Notes: generated by a model from the sequence alone, not told the origin. 59,668 nucleotides of DNA from Streptomyces sp. LUP47B (GCF_001746295.1 NZ_MJAH01000014.1:1-59668), one strand, 5' to 3'. Positions 1 through 9,685 are shown, counted from the first letter of the stretch. Numbers and translations: made by a program.

Positions 1-837
1 GGGCCCGGGCCCGCGGCGGTGGCCCTCCGAGCCTCAGCGCCCCCGGCGGCAGCCGCGCCCGCGCTGTTCCCCGCACCCACGGCTGCGGCCCTCCGAGCAC
101 CCGCACCTCCGGCGGCCGCCGTTCGAGCCCCCGCCGCTCCCGCCACCCCCACCCCCGCGGTCCCCCTCGGTGACCCCTGCGCCCCCACCGGCCGCTCCTT
201 CCCTCTCACCACCCGCATCCACGGCGGTCCCGCCGTCTATGAGGCCGGGGGCGGCTACAGCGTCTGGTACCTGGACCTCACCAACACGACCCGGCACACC
301 TGCGCCGACGTCCACCCCGTCGTCGTCCTCGTCGACGAGCGGCACGTCCTGAAGCCCTCCCAGCCCCGCCTCGAGTTCTACGACGGCCCCCGCACCCGTG
401 CCGTCCGCTTCGAGCGCACCGACGAGGACGAACTCGTCGGGGCCTTCGGAGGAGCCGGACTCACCGTCGGCCCCGGAAAGACCCTCACCGTGAAGGTGCG
501 GCTCGCGCTCACCCAGGACGCCGCGCCGAACGAGGTCACCGTCAACGCGGCCGTCGTCCAGCGGCACGGTGACGACGGCGACTGGGTGGGGCAGTCCAAC
601 GCCTACCGCTTCGGCATCGACACCGATCCGAACCCGAACTCGAACCTGAGCCCGAGCCCGAACCCGAACTCAAGCCCGCACCCCGACCCGGCCACCACCC
701 CGGAAGGCCTCCCCTTCACGGACGCGGTCGCGGAACTCGCCAGCACCGGCCCCGGCGTGGCCGCCGCCGTCCTCGCGACCGTCTCCCTCCTCCTGGTCAC
801 GGTGGGCGCGATCCTGCGAGCCCGCGGCCGCCGCTGA
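1..837 (+). CDS. LAxTG-anchored surface protein, 5' end outside window
   Basis: The reading frame is open to the window edge, so the true start and signal peptide are probably missing; the GTG at 19 is only the first internal candidate. The visible part has an Ala/Pro low-complexity segment, a folded middle (about residues 50-200 from that GTG), a Pro/Asn/Ser stalk, then LASTG, a hydrophobic helix and an Arg-rich tail (RARGRR). LAxTG-helix-basic tail is the sorting signal that class E sortases of Streptomyces use to attach proteins to peptidoglycan, so a cell-wall-anchored role is inferred. The folded part is not recognised. A class F sortase lies 1.6 kb downstream. Confidence 0.75.
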   Translation, partial: GPGPAAVALRASAPPAAAAPALFPAPTAAALRAPAPPAAAVRAPAAPATPTPAVPLGDPCAPTGRSFPLTTRIHGGPAVYEAGGGYSVWYLDLTNTTRHTCADVHPVVVLVDERHVLKPSQPRLEFYDGPRTRAVRFERTDEDELVGAFGGAGLTVGPGKTLTVKVRLALTQDAAPNEVTVNAAVVQRHGDDGDWVGQSNAYRFGIDTDPNPNSNLSPSPNPNSSPHPDPATTPEGLPFTDAVAELASTGPGVAAAVLATVSLLLVTVGAILRARGRR

Positions 838-950
838 CCCCAAACCTTCCGAGACCTGTCCCGAACCGGCCATTCCCCCAAGATCGGGCCACTGTCTAGG
901 CTGGGGCCGACGCAGCACGGCGTACACGCGTACGGCAGGAGACTCAGCAC

Positions 951-1730
951 ATGGCAGACCGCAGGCCCATCGATTCGTGGCTCACCGACATGGACGGTGT
1001 GCTCATCCACGAGGGCGTGCCGATCCCCGGCGCCGACGCCTTCCTGAAGAAGCTCCGCGAGTCCGGCAAGCCCTTCCTGGTGCTGACCAACAACTCCATC
1101 TACACCCCGCGCGACCTGCACGCCCGCCTGCGCCGCATGGGCCTGGACGTCCCGATCCAGAACATCTGGACCTCCGCCCTGGCCACCGCCCAGTTCCTGG
1201 ACGACCAACGGCCCGAGGGCACGGCGTACGTCATCGGCGAGGCGGGCCTGACCACCGCGCTGCACGACATCGGCTACATCCTCACCGACCACGAGCCCGA
1301 CTACGTCGTTCTCGGGGAGACCCGCACCTACTCCTTCGAGGCCATGACCAAGGCGGTCCGGCTCATCAACGACGGCGCCCGTTTCATCTGCACCAACCCC
1401 GACGAGACCGGCCCCTCCGCCGAGGGCGCGCTGCCGGCCACCGGCGCCGTCGCCGCCCTGATCACCAAGGCGACCGGCAAGCAGCCGTACTTCGCGGGCA
1501 AGCCCAACCCGCTGATGATGCGCACCGGACTCAACACCATCGGCGCGCACTCCGAGACCAGCGCGATGATCGGCGACCGCATGGACACCGACGTCCTGGC
1601 CGGCATGGAGGCCGGCATGCAGACCTTCCTGGTGCTCACCGGCCTGACCCGCCCCGAGCAGGTCGAGGACTTCCCGTACCGGCCCTCGAAGGTCGTGGAC
1701 TCCATCGCGGACCTCGTCGACCGGATCTGA
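951..1730 (+). CDS. HAD-IIA family hydrolase (NagD-like phosphatase)
   Basis: 259 residues. The N-terminal DMDGVL motif (nucleophile D13, acid D15), LTNNS, a GKPNP lysine region and GDRMDTD near the C-terminus are the four HAD motifs in NagD/PGP-type order, with the C2 cap between. The family dephosphorylates small phosphometabolites (nucleotides, sugar phosphates, glycerol phosphate) in the cytoplasm; the substrate cannot be told from sequence. ATG at 951 is preceded by an AGGAGA-type ribosome site about 8 bases away. Monocistronic by spacing. Confidence 0.9.
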   Translation: MADRRPIDSWLTDMDGVLIHEGVPIPGADAFLKKLRESGKPFLVLTNNSIYTPRDLHARLRRMGLDVPIQNIWTSALATAQFLDDQRPEGTAYVIGEAGLTTALHDIGYILTDHEPDYVVLGETRTYSFEAMTKAVRLINDGARFICTNPDETGPSAEGALPATGAVAALITKATGKQPYFAGKPNPLMMRTGLNTIGAHSETSAMIGDRMDTDVLAGMEAGMQTFLVLTGLTRPEQVEDFPYRPSKVVDSIADLVDRI

Positions 1731-1838
1731 GACCGACCCGAGCGGACCTGAGACGGACCCGAACGGAGCAGCGCGGCGCCTCCCCGGGATGCGGACCCGG
1801 GCGCCCCGGGAGACCCTCCAGGTATCTGGAGGTTCACG

Positions 1839-2384
1839 ATGGGTTCAGCACGCCTCACTCTCTGTACCGCGGTCCTGGCTGTCGCCGCCCTCGCCCCGGC
1901 CGCGCAGGCGGCGGACGGCGGCAGCGTCTCGGTGACCCCGTCGTCCCCCGCCGCCGGCGCCGACCTCACGCTTCGGGTGACCGGCTGTGCGGGGAAGACG
2001 GCCACCGCCGCCTCGGCCGCGTTCGTCGCGGACGCCCGGCTGACGGGGGCCGACGGCAGCCTCGCCGGCGAGACCCGCGTCCGCTCCTCGATCGAACCCG
2101 GCCCCTACGACGTGGAGATCACCTGCGCCGACCTCCAGGTGAAGGGCCGCATCACGGTCGTAGCAGCGAACGGCGCCACCGCCAACGCGACCGCCACCGC
2201 CCTCGCGACCCCCGCCGCCCCGGTGAACGCGGGCGGCGGCTGGACCGCCACCCACCTCTCCGCCATGCAGCCCCAGCCCACCGGACCCGGCACCGGGCAG
2301 GCCGTGACCGGGCTGGTGCTCGCCGGGGTCGCGGCGGTGGCCGTGGTGCTGCGCCGCAGCCGCCGGAGTCGCGGGACGGGCTGA
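1839..2384 (+). CDS. secreted protein with C-terminal membrane anchor, sortase partner candidate
   Basis: 181 residues. Signal peptide to about AAQA-A (residues 1-25), an immunoglobulin-like small domain with two cysteines, an Ala/Thr-rich linker, then a hydrophobic helix and RRSRRSRG tail. The tail architecture is that of a cell-wall sorting signal, but no LPxTG or LAxTG precedes the helix; the nearest sequence is QPTGPGTG. GGAGG lies 6 bases before ATG 1839. The stop is 6 bases before the class F sortase gene, so the two are very likely co-transcribed and this may be its dedicated substrate. Not assigned to a named family. Confidence 0.75.
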   Translation: MGSARLTLCTAVLAVAALAPAAQAADGGSVSVTPSSPAAGADLTLRVTGCAGKTATAASAAFVADARLTGADGSLAGETRVRSSIEPGPYDVEITCADLQVKGRITVVAANGATANATATALATPAAPVNAGGGWTATHLSAMQPQPTGPGTGQAVTGLVLAGVAAVAVVLRRSRRSRGTG

Positions 2385-2390
2385 CCGGAG

Positions 2391-3092
2391 ATGTCCGACC
2401 GTTTCTCCGACCAGGAAGGCGGTCCCGCCCACCGCGGACACGTCTCCGGGACCGGACGGCTGCTGGCCGGTGTGACCTGGGCGGTGCTGCTGCTCGGGCT
2501 GTGGCTGTGGGGCCGTGCGGTGACCGACGTACGGCACGGTCTGTCCGCGCCGACCAACGGTGACGTGGCCGCGGTCGGCCGCCCGCCCGAGTCCGTCGAA
2601 CTGCCGCCCACCGCCCGGCCCTTGAAGGGAGCGCGGCCGCAGCGCCTGGACATCCCGGACCTCGGGGTGCAGGCGCCAGTGGTGGCCCGCGGCCTGGACG
2701 CGCGGGGCGCCCTCGACCCGCCGCCCTTCGACCAGCCCGGAGTCGTCGGCTGGTACGCGGCCGGGGCGAAACCGGGGGCCGCCGGGACCGCGCTGATGGT
2801 GGGACACGTCGACACCGAGACCCGGCCCGCGGTGTTCTACCGGATCAGCTCCCTGAAGCCGGGCGAGACGGTCCGGGTGATCCGCGACGACGGCAGGGTC
2901 GCCGAGTTCACCGTCGACGACGTACGGACCCTCACCCGCGAGAGCTTCGACGCCCACCAGGCCTACGGCCCACGGGAGTCGGGCCGTGCCGAACTGCGCC
3001 TGATCACCTGCGGCGGCACCTTCGACCGGGCGACCCGCAGCTACACGGCGAACGTGATCGTCTCGGCGTACCTGACGGGCACGGGCCTGTAG
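2391..3092 (+). CDS. class F sortase
   Basis: 233 residues. An N-terminal membrane helix (about 25-41) is followed by the sortase barrel with catalytic His139 in VGHVDT, Cys207 in LITCGG and a following Arg (R213 or R216). HVDT...LITCGG is typical of actinobacterial class F sortases. The enzyme should act at the outer face of the membrane, cleaving a sorting signal and joining the protein to the wall or another acceptor; substrates of class F enzymes are poorly known. It follows directly on the secreted protein at 1839, the best substrate candidate here. Confidence 0.88.
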   Translation: MSDRFSDQEGGPAHRGHVSGTGRLLAGVTWAVLLLGLWLWGRAVTDVRHGLSAPTNGDVAAVGRPPESVELPPTARPLKGARPQRLDIPDLGVQAPVVARGLDARGALDPPPFDQPGVVGWYAAGAKPGAAGTALMVGHVDTETRPAVFYRISSLKPGETVRVIRDDGRVAEFTVDDVRTLTRESFDAHQAYGPRESGRAELRLITCGGTFDRATRSYTANVIVSAYLTGTGL

Positions 3093-3364
3093 GCCCCGGA
3101 GGCATCACCTGGCCCGGTCGGCGACCCGCTCCCCCCGAAGTCGCCGACCGGGCTGGTCCTCGACCACGCGCGCTCGGGCTGCGGGAGTAACCCGGCGACG
3201 GCGCGGGAGGCCTGGGAGGCGCGGTGGTGCTGACTGCGGCCAGGGGCTGGGGCCGTGTACGTATGAGGAGACTTTAGAACGTATGAGCGCCTGGGCCTAG
3301 AGGCCGGTTGACGCCAAGTCCCGTGCTCGTGGCTCTCCGTCATACGGCCTGGTGGTACAGGGTC

Positions 3365-4144
3365 CTACGCGGGTCCGTCGGCGCTTGTGCCGCTCTCCCG
3401 GCGCAGCTCGGCGTCGTCCGCGACGCCCTCGATGACCGCGCTCGCCACCTGGTCCAGGGGCAGCCGGTGTCGTCGCGCGTACTGCCGCAGCGCCATGAAG
3501 GCCTGGTCGGCGTGGACGCTCCAGCGTTCGGCGAGCCTCCCCTTGGCCTGCTCGATGCGGACCCTGCTCGAGAGGGCTTTCTGCAACTGCCCGGACAGGG
3601 CGCGGTACTCGGCGTAGGTGCCGCGGTTGTGCAGGCCGAGGGCGGCGGCGTCGGCGAGGGCCTGGGCGACATGGAGTTCGGAGGTGACGTCGTCGGCCGC
3701 GGTGGCGTCGGGCAGCGTGGGCACGAACACGTTGAGGGCGCCCAGCAGGTTCTCCCGGCGGCGCAGCGGGACTGCGAACGTTGTCACGATGCCGTGCCTG
3801 AGCGCCCGTTCGGTGAAGTCCGGCCAGCGGGCGTCCGCGTGGGCGGTCCGTATGGAGACCGGCGGTACGGGCTCTCCCGAGCCGTAGCTGTCCAGACAGG
3901 GGCCGCCGCCGTGCTGCGCCTCCAGCAGGTCGAGCGCCACCTGTTCGTGCCGGCTGCTGGTGGCCAGCGACACCGACCGGCCGCCGTCGACGAGCATCAC
4001 CCCGGCCGCCCGGGCGTTGAGCAGTTCCACGCAGTGGTCGGAGACCCGTTGTAAGTACCGGGGGGCCTCGAAGCCCTCGACGAGGGTGTCCGCCGCCTCC
4101 ACCAGTGCCGAGGCCAGCCGGATCTCCCTGGTGGCGTCCCGCAT
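3365..4144 (-). CDS. GAF and ANTAR domain RNA-binding regulator
   Basis: 259 residues. GAF sensor domain about residues 15-165, then a helical ANTAR domain at the C-terminus (IEQAKGRLAERWSVHADQAF) that in this family binds paired RNA hairpins and antiterminates transcription. ATG 4144 was chosen because GAAGGGGAG lies about 10 bases upstream, although the frame extends further 5'. Such proteins are common and paralogous in Streptomyces, so the target is not inferable. It is divergent from the GH6 gene, with 164 bases between starts. Confidence 0.88.
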   Translation of the reverse strand: MRDATREIRLASALVEAADTLVEGFEAPRYLQRVSDHCVELLNARAAGVMLVDGGRSVSLATSSRHEQVALDLLEAQHGGGPCLDSYGSGEPVPPVSIRTAHADARWPDFTERALRHGIVTTFAVPLRRRENLLGALNVFVPTLPDATAADDVTSELHVAQALADAAALGLHNRGTYAEYRALSGQLQKALSSRVRIEQAKGRLAERWSVHADQAFMALRQYARRHRLPLDQVASAVIEGVADDAELRRESGTSADGPA

Positions 4145-4308
4145 CGCTGAGCACTCCCCTTCATCGACGAGCGCCCCCGTACGGCGCGCTCGATACCCCG
4201 ACCTTCGGGCCTGTAACGGCTCGTGGACAAGGCTCCGGCGACCTCGTGGGCCGCGCGACGGGTGTGTCACGATTGGGACTTGCCACGGTGCACCCAGGGG
4301 GGAATTGG

Positions 4309-5349
4309 ATGTACGTCAGCAGGGGGGCCAGGAGGGCGACCCGCGCACGGGTTTCCGCGGCGGTGCTGGGGGCGGCACTGCTGCTCGCCGCGTGTTCGTC
4401 CTCGGGAGACGGAGACAAGGAGGGCGAAGGCGCCAAGGCCGGTGCCGCGATCACCCAGCAGCCCAAGGAGGCCGACCCGTTCTGGGTCAACCCGGACAGC
4501 AACGCGGGCAGGCAGGTCGCCGCGTACGCGAAGAGCGGCAAGGACGACGAGGCCGAACAGATCCGCAAGATCGCCCAGCAGCCGACCGGCGAGTGGATCG
4601 GCCCGGAGAACCCGGAGCAGGAGGCACGCGGTTTCACCGAGGCCGCGGACAAGGCCGGCCGTACGGCCCTTCTGGTCCTGTACAACATCCCGCACCGCGA
4701 CTGCGGCCAGTACTCCCAGGGCGGCGCCGCCGACGGCAACGCCTACCGGGCCTGGATCGACGGTGTGGCGGCGGGCATCGGCGACCGCTCGGCGACGGTG
4801 ATCCTCGAACCGGACGCGGTTCTGCACCTGGTCGACGGCTGCACCAAGGACGAGTTCCACGAGGAGCGCTACGACCTGCTCACCGGCGCCATCGAGAAGC
4901 TCAAGTCCCTGAAGAACACGAAGGTCTACCTGGACGCGGGCAACGCGGGCTGGGGCCACCCGGACGAGATCTTCGAGCCCCTGAAGTGGGCCGGCATCGC
5001 CAAGGCCGACGGTTTCTCGGTGAACGTCTCCAACTTCTACTCCACCCAGGACTCCATCGCCTACGGCAGGCAGCTCTCCGCCAAGGTCGGCAACAAACAC
5101 TTCGTCATCGACACCAGCCGCAACGGCAACGGCCCGTACAAGGACGGCGACGAGAACGAACGCTGGTGCAACCCACCGGGCCGGGCCCTGGGGGAGACGC
5201 CGACGACCAAGACGGCAGACCCCTTGGTGGACGCCTACCTGTGGGTCAAGCGCCCAGGCGAGTCGGACGGCGAGTGCAAGGGCGGCCCGAAGGCGGGCGA
5301 GTGGTGGCCGACCTACGCATTGAAGCTGGCGCGAGGTTCGGACACCTAA
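4309..5349 (+). CDS. cslZ: GH6 endoglucanase-like lipoprotein, CslZ
   Basis: 346 residues. Lipoprotein signal with lipobox LLAAC (Cys29), then a GH6 fold: RDCGQYSQGG holds the probable acid Asp, LEPDAV the second active-site Asp, with YLDAGNAGWG and DTSRNGNGP later. Family members cleave beta-1,4-glucan from non-reducing ends or internally. In S. coelicolor the orthologous gene sits beside cslA-glxA and is linked to the beta-glucan made at hyphal tips. Here it is convergent with glxA and separated by a shared terminator. Start: AGGGGGG just upstream of ATG 4309. Short for a secreted cellulase and with no cellulose-binding module, in keeping with a membrane-anchored remodelling role. Confidence 0.85.
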   Translation: MYVSRGARRATRARVSAAVLGAALLLAACSSSGDGDKEGEGAKAGAAITQQPKEADPFWVNPDSNAGRQVAAYAKSGKDDEAEQIRKIAQQPTGEWIGPENPEQEARGFTEAADKAGRTALLVLYNIPHRDCGQYSQGGAADGNAYRAWIDGVAAGIGDRSATVILEPDAVLHLVDGCTKDEFHEERYDLLTGAIEKLKSLKNTKVYLDAGNAGWGHPDEIFEPLKWAGIAKADGFSVNVSNFYSTQDSIAYGRQLSAKVGNKHFVIDTSRNGNGPYKDGDENERWCNPPGRALGETPTTKTADPLVDAYLWVKRPGESDGECKGGPKAGEWWPTYALKLARGSDT

Positions 5350-5366
5350 GGGCCAGGCCCGCCAAA

Positions 5367-5402
5367 ACGCTCCCGCACCCAAAAGCAAAGGTGCGGGAGC
5401 GT
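5367..5402. terminator. bidirectional terminator between cslZ and glxA
   Basis: Perfect 13-bp inverted repeat (acgctcccgcacc and its complement) with a 10-base A-rich loop, 17 bases after the cslZ stop and 8 bases from the glxA stop. It can fold on either strand and suits both converging genes. Confidence 0.85.
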
Positions 5403-5410
5403 CTTTGGTA

Positions 5411-7348
5411 CTACGGCACTCGAACCCACTGCGCCTTCGACGGCGTCCCTTGGTCATCGTCGACGAACAGCATGTACCACCCCGACTGCACCAGGTTCTT
5501 GTTCTCCGGCACAGTCACCTTCACCTTGTCCCCGGAGACCGTGTACTTCAGCTCGATGGACCGCTGATCCACATCGGTCACATGAGTTGACGCACTCGGC
5601 CGGATCAACCGCACCTTCTTGATCGCAGAAGCCTGCGGAGACGTGAACGTCCCCGAAGCCCCCCGGGCGATCGTCTGCGGCCCCCCGGACAGTGACGGCC
5701 GGGAATCCCGGTACAGATACGGCGGGGTGTAGATCTCGATCCGCTGCTCGAAGACACCCGGCTTGGTGTTCGCCTTGTCCCCGTACAGCGAGTCCGACCC
5801 GAAGAACATCACCCGCCCGTCCGGCAACAGCAGTGACCCTGAGTGGTAGTTGCGCCCCACCAGAGGATCGGCCACCGACTCGAAGCTGTTCGTGTCGGGG
5901 TGGTACAGCCGCGCCTGAAGGATGTTGGAGTCACCGCGCCCGCGATAGTCCTCCGACCCGCCGGACACCAGCACGCTGTCGTCGGGAAGGATCGACGCCT
6001 GCGGATACCGCGTCCCCTTCTCCAGCGTCGGCCCGTCCACGAACTTCGGGCTGTCCGTCTTCATGTCCACGATCCGTGTCCTGTTGCTGGACAGCTTGGA
6101 CTCGCCGACCCCGCCTCCTCCGATCACCATGAACTTCTCGCTCTGCGCCGGCGGCAGCAGAACGGTCCCGGAGGTCTCCATCTTGTTGGCGTCGCTGAGC
6201 CCCGGGATCTTCGTGAACTTGTTGCTGTCCACGTCCCAGATGCCCGGCACCCGGCCCACGTTGTCCGGCCCGTACCCCGCGTTCGACCCCGAGTAGAAGA
6301 CCTTGCCGTTCTGCATGAGGAACAGCGCCGGATAGGTCGGGAACTGACGGGTCTTCGACAGGTACGTCCACTTCTTGGTCTTCGGGTCGAAGACCTCGTT
6401 CTTGCCCGGCACCAGCTGCCCGATGTCGTCGAGCCCGGAGACACTGAGGACCTTCCCGTCGCTCAGGGTCGTGAGCGTCGGGTACCAGCGGGCCTCCTTC
6501 ATCGGGTCGACCTTGATGTACTTCTCCGCGATCGGATCGAACTCGAAGGCGTCCCGGATCCCCTGGAAGTCCTTCTTGTCGAGCGCGAGCTTCTGCGCGA
6601 TGCCGTAGGTGTTACGGGCATCAGTACCGGTCAGACCCTGGATCCGGTAGTTGTCCTGCGTACCCGTCTCGTACTTGGCGCCGCTCTTCTGCGCCTCGAC
6701 GTAGATACGCCCGAGGCCGGGATCGTTGCGCAGGAACTTCCCGGTCTTCTTGTCGAAGACCTTCGTGGCCCGCTCCACGACGACCGGGTCCTTGGAGACG
6801 AAGGTCTTGCCGTTCTCCTTGCCGGTGAACTTGGTGCCCGCCGGCAGGGTGATCGGCTGGTCCGGGTTCTCGTTGTGGACGATCATCAGGCCGCCGGCCT
6901 TGGTGACGTCACCCTTGAGCTTCTCGTACCGCTTGGTGCCACCCGCGATCAGCAGATTGCCGTTCGCGAGCTGCGTGTGCCCCGTGCAGAACAGGTCCTT
7001 GGGCGTCGGGATCTTCTTGATGGTGCCCTTGACCGGGTCCCAGATCCGGGTGTCGAACTTCTTCGCGTCGAAGTTGTCCTGGTTGTTGCCCGAACCCGCC
7101 ACCAGGAGCACCTTCCCGGTGCGCAGCAGCGCCGCGTGGATGGTGTTCTGCCGGTACTTCTCGGGGAACTGGACGATCTCCCACTTGCCGTTCTCGGCTT
7201 TGTACTCCGGTCTGTTGATCTGGTACTGGTGGTATTTCTCGGTCCCGAAGCGGTACAGCCACGGCCCGTTCATCCCGGCCAGCGCGAGCACCACCGCCGT
7301 ACCGATCGCGAGTCGACGGGCGCGGCGGCGGCCTGCACGGTCGTTCAT
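5411..7348 (-). CDS. glxA: copper-radical oxidase GlxA (galactose/glyoxal oxidase family)
   Basis: 645 residues with an N-terminal signal anchor (about 12-30), a Kelch propeller and a C-terminal DUF1929-like domain (from about 535). Cys121 (LFCTGH), Trp288 and Tyr289 (ARWYP) sit exactly where S. lividans GlxA has its Cys-Tyr cofactor and stacking Trp; Tyr501-His502 (NYHSG) and His589 (STHVTD) supply the remaining copper ligands by my count. GlxA oxidises an alcohol or aldehyde with H2O2 release and is needed for glycan deposition at hyphal tips. Its start overlaps the cslA stop by 4 bases (ATGA), so the two are translationally coupled. Confidence 0.95.
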   Translation of the reverse strand: MNDRAGRRRARRLAIGTAVVLALAGMNGPWLYRFGTEKYHQYQINRPEYKAENGKWEIVQFPEKYRQNTIHAALLRTGKVLLVAGSGNNQDNFDAKKFDTRIWDPVKGTIKKIPTPKDLFCTGHTQLANGNLLIAGGTKRYEKLKGDVTKAGGLMIVHNENPDQPITLPAGTKFTGKENGKTFVSKDPVVVERATKVFDKKTGKFLRNDPGLGRIYVEAQKSGAKYETGTQDNYRIQGLTGTDARNTYGIAQKLALDKKDFQGIRDAFEFDPIAEKYIKVDPMKEARWYPTLTTLSDGKVLSVSGLDDIGQLVPGKNEVFDPKTKKWTYLSKTRQFPTYPALFLMQNGKVFYSGSNAGYGPDNVGRVPGIWDVDSNKFTKIPGLSDANKMETSGTVLLPPAQSEKFMVIGGGGVGESKLSSNRTRIVDMKTDSPKFVDGPTLEKGTRYPQASILPDDSVLVSGGSEDYRGRGDSNILQARLYHPDTNSFESVADPLVGRNYHSGSLLLPDGRVMFFGSDSLYGDKANTKPGVFEQRIEIYTPPYLYRDSRPSLSGGPQTIARGASGTFTSPQASAIKKVRLIRPSASTHVTDVDQRSIELKYTVSGDKVKVTVPENKNLVQSGWYMLFVDDDQGTPSKAQWVRVP

Positions 7349-9342
7349 TCCTTACGTCCCCCAAGTCCACCAAGGGCGATCTGCATGGTCTGGTCGTTGC
7401 CCCCGTCGCCTGCGGTGCCCGGGTTCGAGGCAGCGGCCCAGGTCGGCTTGTGGGCCGGGGCGTGCGGCGCCTGGGTGTGCTGGGCAGGCAGCGGCTGCGG
7501 CTGGTACTGAGCCGGGATCACCGGCCCCCGGGGCTCCTCGGCCACCGCGGCGGGCTTCTTCTTCGCCTGGCGCAGCATGTGCCGCCAGGTGATGATCGGT
7601 GTCGCGGTGATCAGCAGGGCGAACGTCGCCCAGATGATCATCGCGGGGTGCGAGTGCCCGAGGGCGACGCCGGCACCGATCGAGCCACCGAAGATCAGGA
7701 TGAAGTACCAGTGGTAGCGGAAGGTCGCGAACCACCTGTCCGGGCTGGCCGAGTCGCCCTTGGGCGTCACCACGAACTTGCTCTTGCGCCGCAGCAGCGA
7801 GTCCACCAGCGCCTTCGCGTACAGCGGGGCGGACAGCGCCGACATCACCATGCCCGCGACCCCGCCGGAGCCCTCGGGCTCGTGCGGTGAGACGTTGTGC
7901 CGGCGGTTCCAGATGTACAGGCCGATCTGGAGCGCGGAGGCGTTGCCGTAGAGCATCAGCCACACGGTCGGGTCGATGTTCACACCCGAGGCGCCCAGGC
8001 CCAGGAACAGCGCGCAGCTCAGGGCCGCGAGGATCCAGTTGAGGGCGGACATCGGGTAGAAGATGATCATCATCGTGTAGTTGAAGAGCTTGCTCGGCGG
8101 CAGCGAGTACCAGCCCTTCCAGTACTGCTTGAGGATCGTCTCGTACGTCCCTCGCGACCAGCGCATCTGCTGGGTGAAGAAGTCGGTCCAGGCGCTGGGG
8201 CCCTCACCGACCGCGAGCACGTCCGGGGTGTAGACCGAGCGCCACTTCCTGCCGGTGGCAGGGTTCTTGGCGCGGTGGATCTCGAAGCCGGTGGCCATGT
8301 CCTCGGTGATCGAGTCGTACAGCCCGCCGATCTGCTTCAGCGCCTTGATCCGTACGGCGTTGGAGGTGCCCACGAACATCGGGGCGCCGTACTTGTTGCC
8401 GGCGCGCTGGATCAGCGCGTGGAAGAGGAACTGCTGGGACTCGGCGGCCTTGGTGACGAAGTTGTCGTAGTTGCCGTAGACCTGCGGGCCGATCACGAAG
8501 CCGATGTCCGGGTCGCGGAAGTAGCCGAGCATCCGCTCCAGGTAGTTGGGCAGCGGCACGTGGTCGGTGTCCACGGAGGCGAAGTAGTCGTACTGGTCGC
8601 CGTGCGCGTCGAGCCAGGCGTTGTAGTTGCCGTGCTTGGTCTTGGCGCGGTGCGGGCCCTTGGGCCGGTTCCACTTCTCGACGCCCTTGCGGGAGAAGTG
8701 GTGCACGCCGAGCCGGGCGCACACCTCCTTGACCGCCGGGTCGTCGCCCTCGTCCAGGAGCCAGACATGCATGAGGCCGCGGTGGCGGATCTTCACCGCG
8801 GCTTCCAGGGTCTTCGTCACCATCTCCAGCGGTTCCTTGCCGGGCACGAAGGAGGTGAGGAAGGCGACTCTGGTGCCGGTCTCGGGAACCACCGGGATCG
8901 GGTCGCGGGCGACCAGGGTGGCGTGCGCGTTGGACAGGACGTTCATGCAGCGGAAGAACTCGATCAGGCCGATCGAGACGAGCATGACGATGTCCAGCGC
9001 CGGCAGCCAGGAGAAGGCCGGGTAGTCCCGCTCGGTCCAGTGCTCGGGCTGCAGCAGCCAGGCCAGCAGGACCAGCGAGAGCAGCGGCGCCGCGGCGAGC
9101 ATCAGGGCGACCCGGATGCGATGCGGTTCCTGCGAGATCAGCGAGCGGTACTGCACCTTGTAGGGCTGGCCCGGGTCGGGCTGCGTGAGGGGACCGGCCA
9201 GTCTGCTGTAGTGCTCGTAGTCGTACTTCGGAAGCGTCTTCTGTATCCGGCGAAGTGCGCCGGTCCGATGCGAAGGCAGCCTGAGCTGAGTGGTGTCGGA
9301 CGGGTCGAAGTTCTGCCGGGCGCCCGTCGGCGTCGACGTCAT
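7345..9342 (-). CDS. cslA: cellulose synthase-like glycosyltransferase CslA (GT2)
   Basis: 665 residues. Two N-terminal membrane helices (about 76-98, 113-131), a cytoplasmic GT2 domain with DEGDD (197-201), DTD (258-260), TED (346-348) and QQMRW (391-395), then several more helices and a Pro/Gln-rich tail. This D,D,D,QxxRW set marks processive synthases; CslA makes the beta-glucan at Streptomyces hyphal tips needed for aerial growth. First gene of the cslA-glxA operon. ATG 9342 has a GGGGGG stretch 7 bases upstream; an out-of-frame ATG at 9349 is not used. Confidence 0.95.
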   Translation of the reverse strand: MTSTPTGARQNFDPSDTTQLRLPSHRTGALRRIQKTLPKYDYEHYSRLAGPLTQPDPGQPYKVQYRSLISQEPHRIRVALMLAAAPLLSLVLLAWLLQPEHWTERDYPAFSWLPALDIVMLVSIGLIEFFRCMNVLSNAHATLVARDPIPVVPETGTRVAFLTSFVPGKEPLEMVTKTLEAAVKIRHRGLMHVWLLDEGDDPAVKEVCARLGVHHFSRKGVEKWNRPKGPHRAKTKHGNYNAWLDAHGDQYDYFASVDTDHVPLPNYLERMLGYFRDPDIGFVIGPQVYGNYDNFVTKAAESQQFLFHALIQRAGNKYGAPMFVGTSNAVRIKALKQIGGLYDSITEDMATGFEIHRAKNPATGRKWRSVYTPDVLAVGEGPSAWTDFFTQQMRWSRGTYETILKQYWKGWYSLPPSKLFNYTMMIIFYPMSALNWILAALSCALFLGLGASGVNIDPTVWLMLYGNASALQIGLYIWNRRHNVSPHEPEGSGGVAGMVMSALSAPLYAKALVDSLLRRKSKFVVTPKGDSASPDRWFATFRYHWYFILIFGGSIGAGVALGHSHPAMIIWATFALLITATPIITWRHMLRQAKKKPAAVAEEPRGPVIPAQYQPQPLPAQHTQAPHAPAHKPTWAAASNPGTAGDGGNDQTMQIALGGLGGRKE

Positions 9343-9685
9343 GAGTCATCCCCCCACACGCGAACGAGCCGCGTGTCGTCGTTTCCTTACGGCTGCTCCG
9401 GTCCCCCTCGACCTTCACAGACGTATCAGTGGTGGGCCGCAGTCACCACAATCTTCATAACATTAGACAGGTAACAGCGGCCTTCCGGTTGCAGACGCCC
9501 CCCTCGGCGTCCTCCGAAGCGGGGCCCCTTTCCCCGCAACACCGGCAACCGGATCCTTGCCCCCCAACTGCCGCGTATCCGCAGCATCTTGAAGAACCAG
9601 GGTTCTACGGTGCACATCATGATCGCAAGATGCGAAACGCGGTGTTTACCGGTCATACGCGTTCAATGTGGCGCCTGTCATACAA
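9343..9685. other. upstream region of cslA, no gene seen
   Basis: About 340 bases between the cslA start and the tRNA-linked repeats. It is less GC-rich than its surroundings around 9440-9475 (tcttcataacattagacagg), which is the likely cslA promoter area on the minus strand. No credible coding frame and no box I could name. Confidence 0.4.

Noticed and set aside
3259..3287. Direct repeat acgtatgag, 20 bp apart, in the gap after the sortase gene
   Set aside because: Short, no gene start in suitable position, and could be chance; nothing else supports a regulatory role.
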